From NCBI RefSeq assembly GCF_017115095.1, contig NZ_JABXKI010000196.1, positions 1-49,736 on the forward strand: a stretch of 49,736 nucleotides of DNA, in the 5' to 3' direction. The stretch is from Nostoc sp. NMS4 (GTDB lineage Bacteria > Cyanobacteriota > Cyanobacteriia > Cyanobacteriales > Nostocaceae). Made by a program: the position numbers and the translations under genes. The notes beneath the pieces are model-generated. The model ran no database searches. It was not told where the DNA came from and saw only the letters and a program-made list of their open reading frames with translations. Of the stretch, positions 44,704 through 49,736 are shown one piece after another; the stretch's first letter is position 1, and every line of letters begins with the position of its first letter.

Positions 44704-44773
44704 TCTCACCCTGACCTAGAAGATTTTGCTGTTAATTTTGAATTTTTAATTTTTTAATTCGGAGCGAAGCGAC

Positions 44774-45244
44774 GTGACTGCCCAACTGCCCCAATCTCAA
44801 ACGATATCTGGTTCAGATTTGTATGAGCAAGATTTTTACCTGTGGATTCAAACCACAGCAGAATTGCTCAAACAAGGTCGGCTCACAGAACTGGATTTAG
44901 AGAATCTGATTGAAGAAATTGAAACAATGGGCAGAAGTGAAAAGCGGGCTTTGGAGAGCAATCTGGAAGTGTTGCTGATGCATCTGCTGAAATACCAAAT
45001 TCAAACTGAAAGACGCTCAAAAAGTTGGCAGTACACAATATTGGAACACCGTAGACGAGTCCAAAAGGCACTCCTGGAAAGTCCGAGTTTGAAACCTCAC
45101 TTCGATCAGGTTTTTGAGGAAAGCTATCAAACCGCTAGACGACTGGCTGTAATTGAAACTGGATTAGACATCGCTACTTTCCCAGAAAAATCTCTCTTCA
45201 CGCCAGAGCAAGCCCTCGACTCCGATTTTTTGCCGCAGTCATAA
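44774..45244 (+). CDS. DUF29 family protein, copy 2
   Basis: A 156-residue DUF29 paralogue of the preceding gene. The first 60 residues are almost the same (SDLYEQDFYLWIQTTAELLK, ENLIEEIETMGRSEK), while the C-terminal half differs more (YQIQTERRSKSWQYTILEHR). The start is GTG at 44774, with GGAGCGAAGC just upstream. Its last 6 bp overlap the 3' end of the convergent tetR-like gene. No function is known for the family. Confidence 0.9.
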   Translation: MTAQLPQSQTISGSDLYEQDFYLWIQTTAELLKQGRLTELDLENLIEEIETMGRSEKRALESNLEVLLMHLLKYQIQTERRSKSWQYTILEHRRRVQKALLESPSLKPHFDQVFEESYQTARRLAVIETGLDIATFPEKSLFTPEQALDSDFLPQS

Positions 45245-45868
45245 TCTGACGCTCTTACTTGGATGAATAATCAGTGAAAGCAAGCTATCGATAAAGCGAT
45301 CGCCTTCTATTGGTATAATATCTGCACCATGCAGTAAGTTTCGCGTAGTCACAATATGCAGTAGCGTTCCGATAAACATTCTAGCTGCAACTTCTGGGTC
45401 GGCAATCTGAAGTTTAGGATGAGTTGCAAAGTATTGGGTTATAAAGTCAAGATTTGGTTTCTCAACATTTTGGATAAAAGCGCGCCCTAGTTCTGGAAAG
45501 CGACCTGATTCACCAATGACGATTCGGAAAAGTGCTATATCTTGTGGGTTATCAGCAGCACAGTTAAGCATTTTAATAGCATGACGTTTCAAGAATACAA
45601 CGGGTTCTTCTTGGGATGAGGGGAAATCTTGTTGCTCAAAAAAGTTTACTTTCTCTGCCATTCGTTGAATTAGGGCAGTAAATAATGTCTCCTTATCGGC
45701 AAAACGTCGGTAAACTGTGGCTTTAGAAACCCCTGCGGCTGCCACAATTTTATCGATCCTGGCTCCTGCATAGCCATGCTCTATAAATTCCTGCATCGCT
45801 CCCCGCAGGATAGCTTCGGTTTTTTCTGAAGATAACTCCCGTTCTGCACTCTTAACAAAGTTGCTCAT
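45239..45868 (-). CDS. TetR/AcrR family transcriptional regulator
   Basis: A 209-residue one-component regulator. The N-terminal helix-turn-helix is clear: EAILRGAMQEFIEHGYAGAR, IDKIVAAAGVSKATVYRRF, ADKETLFTALI (about residues 18-62). The C-terminal ligand and dimerisation domain (about 75-205) is helical. ATG at 45868 is preferred; a GTG is one codon upstream. It is divergent from an NDH-2-like gene followed by an RND adaptor and permease, and two palindromes lie in between, so it most likely represses that group and itself and is released by a compound the pump exports. This is the usual TetR plan; the ligand cannot be predicted. Confidence 0.92.
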   Translation of the reverse strand: MSNFVKSAERELSSEKTEAILRGAMQEFIEHGYAGARIDKIVAAAGVSKATVYRRFADKETLFTALIQRMAEKVNFFEQQDFPSSQEEPVVFLKRHAIKMLNCAADNPQDIALFRIVIGESGRFPELGRAFIQNVEKPNLDFITQYFATHPKLQIADPEVAARMFIGTLLHIVTTRNLLHGADIIPIEGDRFIDSLLSLIIHPSKSVRL

Positions 45869-45932
45869 CACTCAATTTTCCCGGTTTGTTCGGCATCCAC
45901 TAATACTATTGACTGATTTCCATCATATCCTA

Positions 45933-45992
45933 TTGACAAGACGAAACAGTTTTGTTTTACTTAGTTTTATCTCAAACGAAACTGTTTCGTTT
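45933..45992 (+). promoter_or_regulatory. Promoter with overlapping TetR-type operators
   Basis: A -35 element TTGACA (45933-45938) and a -10-like TTTACT (45956-45961) are 17 bp apart, pointing to the NDH-2-like gene. In the spacer is a half-perfect palindrome AGACGAAAC-A-GTTTTGTTT (45939-45957). Downstream is a perfect 19-bp palindrome AAACGAAAC-T-GTTTCGTTT (45974-45992). Their centres are 35 bp apart. A repressor bound to either would block the promoter. Binding by the adjacent TetR protein is inferred from position. Confidence 0.8.
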
Positions 45993-46041
45993 TACGCGAT
46001 GCGATGAAAAGGTCATAAAGCTGCAAAAGGGAGGTTGAAGT

Positions 46042-47316
46042 ATGCGATCGCTAGCACACATTGATCAAACAAACGATCCTCTGCCAATTGTGATTTTAGG
46101 GGGTGGTTTTGCCGGATTGTTTGCAGCACTCCATCTGCGAGATTTACATTCCGGCCCGATTATTTTGATTGACCAATCGTGGAGTTTTGTTTTTAAGCCA
46201 CTATTGTATGAACTACTTACTAGCGAAGTCAAGCTAGAGTTAATCTCTCCCCGCTACGATGAATTGTTGCACAACAGTGGTATTACCTTTGTACTTGGTA
46301 CAGTAGAAGCCATCGATCTGGAGCAAAAGCAGGTAAAGCTCAACTCTGGCTTAAAGTATTCCTACCGTCATTTAGTACTGGCATTAGGCAGCACTACAAG
46401 CTACCTTGGCATACCTGGGGCAAAAGAACACGCGCTATCATTCCGCACAGGCTATGATGTGTTTGCGTTAGGACAGCACTTACGAAACCGCTTGCAGATT
46501 GCAACTCAAACCGAAGATATAGAGGAACGCCGTGCTTTGCTGACAGTGGCCATTGTGGGTGGTGGCGCATCTGGGGTGGAAATGGCAGCAACGCTAGCGG
46601 ATTTACTGCCAACTTGGTACATTCCTTTAGGCGGGAACCCCCAGGACATTCAGATTGTAATTTTACAGCGTGGTTCCGAGATTCTTAAAGAATCCACAAG
46701 CGATCGCCTCCGTGAAACTGCACAGTTAGAGCTACAACAGCGAACCGTCTCTGTCGGAGTGTTGTTAGAATCTGAGGTCAAAGCGATTCATCCGGGAGTT
46801 GTAGAATTTGAACGCAGTGGACAGCTAGAGAGATTAGCCGCCGCGACAGTAGTGTGGACAACTGGGAACGCAACGCATCCAGTGATTGACTCGCTAGCGA
46901 TCGCGCCTGAAAACCGAGATAAACATAAGCGCCTCCTAGTTAAACCGACGCTGCAACTGCCAGATTTTCCCGAAGTGTTTGCGGGGGGAGACTGTGCCAT
47001 CGAACCGTTGAATCCCCAACCTGCTACCGCTCAGGTTGCCTATCAACAAGGAGCTGCGATCGCTCATAATATTAAGGCGCTGATTAACGGGAAATCTCCT
47101 ACCCCTGCAACGGTTAATCTGCGGGGTACGTTGATGAAATTGGGAATGCACGAGAGTGCTGTAGAAATCTTCGATCGCTACGAAATCAAAGGCCAGTTAG
47201 GTCAGGCAATTCGCCTAGCAACCTATCTCGAACTCATGCCGACTCCAGCCCGTAACTTTGTCAACCGGACGGGATGGTTTACTGAAGAGATTTTGAAGCA
47301 GATTGCTCGTGTATAA
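46042..47316 (+). CDS. Type II NADH dehydrogenase-like FAD oxidoreductase (NDH-2)
   Basis: A 424-residue pyridine nucleotide-disulphide oxidoreductase of the NDH-2/Ndb type, which passes electrons from NAD(P)H to quinones without pumping protons. The FAD-binding motif is VILGGGFAGLFAALHL (about 17-32), the NAD(P)H-binding motif is AIVGGGASGVEMAATL (about 170-185), and EVFAGGDCAIEP near 312 is the second FAD site. WSFVFKPLLYELLTSEV is typical of the group. GGGAGG precedes the ATG at 46042. It is first in a plus-strand series behind the TetR-type operator. Its link to an efflux pump is unusual: it may serve redox balance or act on a toxic compound. Confidence 0.87.
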   Translation: MRSLAHIDQTNDPLPIVILGGGFAGLFAALHLRDLHSGPIILIDQSWSFVFKPLLYELLTSEVKLELISPRYDELLHNSGITFVLGTVEAIDLEQKQVKLNSGLKYSYRHLVLALGSTTSYLGIPGAKEHALSFRTGYDVFALGQHLRNRLQIATQTEDIEERRALLTVAIVGGGASGVEMAATLADLLPTWYIPLGGNPQDIQIVILQRGSEILKESTSDRLRETAQLELQQRTVSVGVLLESEVKAIHPGVVEFERSGQLERLAAATVVWTTGNATHPVIDSLAIAPENRDKHKRLLVKPTLQLPDFPEVFAGGDCAIEPLNPQPATAQVAYQQGAAIAHNIKALINGKSPTPATVNLRGTLMKLGMHESAVEIFDRYEIKGQLGQAIRLATYLELMPTPARNFVNRTGWFTEEILKQIARV

Positions 47317-47366
47317 AGCAAACTTCAGCCTTTGGTAAGACTAATTATTAAAAGAAGAATAGTAAT

Positions 47367-47651
47367 ATGAACGGGTTCTCTCTAGCTGACCTCACAGCAC
47401 AGCCTCAACTAGTAGCTCCAGTTATTCAACAACTCGAACAAGTCAAACTCACCTACACACAAGACCAGATTGATAGTTTGTCTGGAAACCTTTTGTTTGT
47501 AGCTTGTCTTTGTATTGTAGCAGGTTCCTTCTCTATGGGAGTTGTGGTTGGAAGACGGCATACAAGACACCACCAACTAATAGCAATTCGGCTGCGGCAA
47601 ATTCAAACCTTAGAAAGAATTTGGCAAATGACTACTAAACGCAGAGATTAA
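47367..47651 (+). CDS. Small single-span membrane protein
   Basis: A 94-residue protein with one hydrophobic helix (about 43-61, LLFVACLCIVAGSFSMGVVV) followed by a strongly basic tail (GRRHTRHHQLIAIRLRQIQ, TTKRRD). The positive tail predicts N-out/C-in topology. It lies 50 bp after the NDH-2-like gene and 159 bp before the RND adaptor, on the same strand, so it may belong to the same unit. I do not recognise a family. A role as a small partner of the oxidoreductase or pump is possible. Confidence 0.55.
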   Translation: MNGFSLADLTAQPQLVAPVIQQLEQVKLTYTQDQIDSLSGNLLFVACLCIVAGSFSMGVVVGRRHTRHHQLIAIRLRQIQTLERIWQMTTKRRD

Positions 47652-47810
47652 ACTGCCAATATTTTTTACATCATTCCTAGTAAAAATCATCGAAAACTTC
47701 AGTGCTTTAGGTGAAAAAGTAATTGAATTTATACCACTTTTAAAAATGTTTAAGAAAGATTCAAATCTGCAAACCTAGATTTAACAAATACCAAGGGAGT
47801 TAAATATCTT

Positions 47811-49223
47811 ATGTCACCCGATCGCCCAATTAAATCTGCATCTTCCGAGCCAACTGCTGATCTAAAAAACACTGCTGTAAACGGCTCTAGTGCAGTCTTA
47901 GCACCAGAATCTACCGAGCCGATTAGTACTGAGGAAACTGCTTCTAAACGCCCTCCACAGCGCAAGAGATGGCTTTGGGTCATACTGGCTGTTCTGCTGA
48001 TTGGGGGTGGGGGCTTTGTGGGCTGGAAATTATTAGGCAAGCGAGAAGCCCCGCCACCACCACCACCGCCTCTGCCCGTGAAGGTGCAGACTCTTGAATC
48101 AAGTCAAGTACAATCGACCTCTGACTTTGTTGGCACATTAGAAGCCCAAGAGCGCGTTTCGCTTCAGCCGCAAGTTCAGGGGCGAATCGAACGCATATTT
48201 GTATCTAGTGGCGATCGCGTCACCGAAGGAACCCCAATTGTCTCTCTAAGTTTAGATCAGACTACAGCCAATATCTCCAGCGCTGTTGCTGTGGTTAACT
48301 CCAATCGGGCGGCTGTAACAACCGCCCAGGCACAGCTAGAAGCCAAACGAGCCGATGAAGTCAAAGCAGCCGCAGATGTGAAATTACAGCAAGTGCAGTT
48401 CCAGCGAACCAAGGTGCTGGTAACTGAAGGCGCACAGGCAAAGCAAGAACTGGATATTGCTAAAAATAACTTAGATGCAGCGATCGCCACCCTAAATGCT
48501 GCCAAAAAGCAGGTAAATGCCGGACAAGCAAGTATTAATCAGGCACTATCGAACGTGCAGCAAGCCCAGGCTCAAGTTGCCTCAAGTCAAGTTAATCTGA
48601 AGCAGAAGCAAGTGGTTGCACCGCTTGATGGGATTGTTGGCGATTTCTCCGTCAAAGTGGGCGATTATGTGAATACTGGCGGCAACTTGACCACAATTAC
48701 CAAAAACGATCTTTTGGATATGCGAATTTTGGTGCCGTCTAACAATGCTGCCCAATTGCGTCGGGGATTAGCTGTGGAGCTACTGGATACCAATACAGGT
48801 AAGCGTTTAACCATCGGCAGTATTAACTTTATTGCGCCACAAGTGAATACAGCTGCCCAATCTATCTTAGTCAAAGCTCGATTTACTAATGCAAATGGCA
48901 AATTGCGGGATGGGCAATATGTCCGCGCCCGGATTATCTGGAGCCAGCAGGCGGGGATTTTGATTCCGATTCAAGTGGTGAATCGCATTGGGGGACAGAG
49001 TTTTGTCTATGTGGTGGAAGAAGACAAGTCAAAGAAAAAGGTGGTGGAAGAAGACAAGTCAAAACAAAAACCGCGATTCGTCGTACATCAAAAACCTGTG
49101 AAATTGGGTGAAGTGCAAAACGATCGCTATCCGATTTTAGAGGGAATTAAACCAGGCGATCGCATAGCGGTGTCTAACATTCTCAAACTGCGAGATGGCG
49201 CACCCGTCCAACCACAACCTTAG
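47811..49223 (+). CDS. RND efflux periplasmic adaptor (membrane fusion protein)
   Basis: A 470-residue AcrA/MexA-type adaptor linking an inner-membrane RND pump to an outer-membrane channel. It has a cytoplasmic tail of about 45 residues, one membrane helix (about 50-70, WVILAVLLIGGGGFVGW), a Pro run (PPPPPPPLP), half-lipoyl strands (VSLQPQVQGRIERIFVSSGD and VVAPLDGIVGDFSVKVGDYV), a coiled-coil hairpin rich in Ala/Gln (about 155-260) and a beta-barrel part. GGGAG precedes the ATG. A 30-bp tandem duplication near the C-terminus repeats VVEEDKSKKK as VVEEDKSKQK (49011-49070). The permease gene follows after 192 bp. Confidence 0.92.
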   Translation: MSPDRPIKSASSEPTADLKNTAVNGSSAVLAPESTEPISTEETASKRPPQRKRWLWVILAVLLIGGGGFVGWKLLGKREAPPPPPPPLPVKVQTLESSQVQSTSDFVGTLEAQERVSLQPQVQGRIERIFVSSGDRVTEGTPIVSLSLDQTTANISSAVAVVNSNRAAVTTAQAQLEAKRADEVKAAADVKLQQVQFQRTKVLVTEGAQAKQELDIAKNNLDAAIATLNAAKKQVNAGQASINQALSNVQQAQAQVASSQVNLKQKQVVAPLDGIVGDFSVKVGDYVNTGGNLTTITKNDLLDMRILVPSNNAAQLRRGLAVELLDTNTGKRLTIGSINFIAPQVNTAAQSILVKARFTNANGKLRDGQYVRARIIWSQQAGILIPIQVVNRIGGQSFVYVVEEDKSKKKVVEEDKSKQKPRFVVHQKPVKLGEVQNDRYPILEGIKPGDRIAVSNILKLRDGAPVQPQP

Positions 49224-49415
49224 TTTAAACGCATAGGCGTTTCGCCTTCCCGCAGGGTAGGGGCGCAGAGGTAAACGCAGAGGGACGCGAAGAATTAAGA
49301 AATGTTGTACTTATCTCTATGAAGATGCGCCTAATTATTAAAAAACCTCTGCGTCCCTTTGCGCTAACCTCCGCGTACCTTTGCGTTAAAAAAACGATAT
49401 TAGGAATATATCATC
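49224..49415. repeat. Inverted-repeat spacer between RND adaptor and permease
   Basis: This 192-bp gap contains ACGCAGAGG-type blocks (49264-49290) and their inverse CCTCTGCGT (49346-49385), a repeat common in Nostoc spacers, with an ATGAAGATGCGCC block like that in the elements at 4008 and 35422. It separates two genes that are normally closer, so it may be an insertion into the operon. Confidence 0.55.
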
Positions 49416-49736
49416 ATGTCGATCGCAGACCCCTTTATCAAGCGACCTGTTTTATCAACAGTTTGCACCCTCTTAATCTTGCTAATCGGTGGCATCTGTA
49501 TTCCCTTGCTGCCGATTAACAACTTACCAGAAATTGCACCGATTCAGGTACAAACTACCAGCACCTATATTGGCGCAGATGCCCAAACCGTTGAAGACAC
49601 CGTATCAACCTTGGTTGAGCGGCAAGTAAACGGGGTTGAGGGGATGCAGTACATGACTTCAAGCAGTGGTAACGACGGCTCCAGCACCATTTCAACTCAG
49701 TTTGACCCAACGAGTAACCGTAACATTAACCAAGTT
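49416..49736 (+). CDS. RND efflux permease, AcrB type (partial, N-terminus only)
   Basis: The first 107 residues of a hydrophobe/amphiphile efflux RND permease, cut by the right edge. The start MSIADPFIKRPVLSTVCTLL is the hallmark AcrB N-terminus, followed by the first membrane helix (about 12-31), then LPEIAPIQVQTTSTYIGADA, VNGVEGMQYMTSSSGNDG and STISTQFDPTSN, all typical of the porter domain. AGGA lies about 10 nt before the ATG. Full-length members have about 1040 residues. It should form a trimeric proton-driven pump with the adaptor encoded upstream; substrate range is unknown. Confidence 0.93.
   Translation, partial: MSIADPFIKRPVLSTVCTLLILLIGGICIPLLPINNLPEIAPIQVQTTSTYIGADAQTVEDTVSTLVERQVNGVEGMQYMTSSSGNDGSSTISTQFDPTSNRNINQV

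Overview
The window reads as chromosome of a filamentous, Nostoc/Anabaena-like cyanobacterium. Evidence: magnesium chelatase subunit ChlH, a CrtR-type carotenoid hydroxylase, acyl-ACP synthetase, the plastid-type ribosomal protein PSRP-3/Ycf65, a WD40 protein kinase, many HIP1 octamers (GCGATCGC), short tandemly repeated heptamers and abundant small palindromic elements between genes. No rRNA, tRNA or CRISPR array was recognised. Genes cover most of the sequence on both strands. ChlH at the left edge and an RND pump gene at the right edge are cut by the window.

Layout. 1-7.2 kb: chlH (minus, partial), a crtR-like hydroxylase, a small LprI-like exported protein and two MITE-like elements. 7.4-12.8 kb: one 1802-residue TamB/DUF490 protein. 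13.7-20.8 kb: a compact minus-strand cassette. In transcription order it holds a shortened trypsin-co-occurring (Trypco1) protein, a trypsin-like protease with a C-terminal coiled-coil module, a P-loop ATPase with a related module at its N-terminus, a STAND-type ATPase with TPRs, and a radical SAM/SPASM protein. 21.2-28.6 kb: a small Cys-rich protein, acyl-ACP synthetase, YlqD-like protein, a membrane-anchored protein, PDH E2, a peptidoglycan-binding-like protein and a family 2 glycosyltransferase. 28.9-34 kb: two tandem PhoX-type phosphatases, each preceded by three Pho-box-like half-sites at exact 11-bp spacing. 34-44.1 kb: a PEP-CTERM protein, a TPR protein with a 29-residue repeat stalk, a beta-helix/SLH protein, a pentapeptide-repeat protein, a kinase-WD40 protein and PSRP-3. 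44.2-49.7 kb: two tandem DUF29 proteins, then a TetR regulator divergent from an NDH-2-like oxidoreductase, a small membrane protein, an RND adaptor and the start of an RND permease.

Most interesting is the 13.7-20.8 kb cassette. Its parts resemble NTPase-controlled biological-conflict systems: a protease effector and an ATPase joined by matching adaptor modules, with a TPR sensor and a peptide-modifying radical SAM enzyme. The proposed wiring is inference. The TetR/NDH-2/RND locus is the clearest regulatory unit: a perfect 19-bp palindrome and a weaker copy, the latter lying in the spacer of a good -35/-10 promoter.

Start codons were moved inward from the longest open frame where a Shine-Dalgarno sequence or domain boundary favoured it; this is stated per gene. 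Family names rest on motif recognition by eye, not on database searches.
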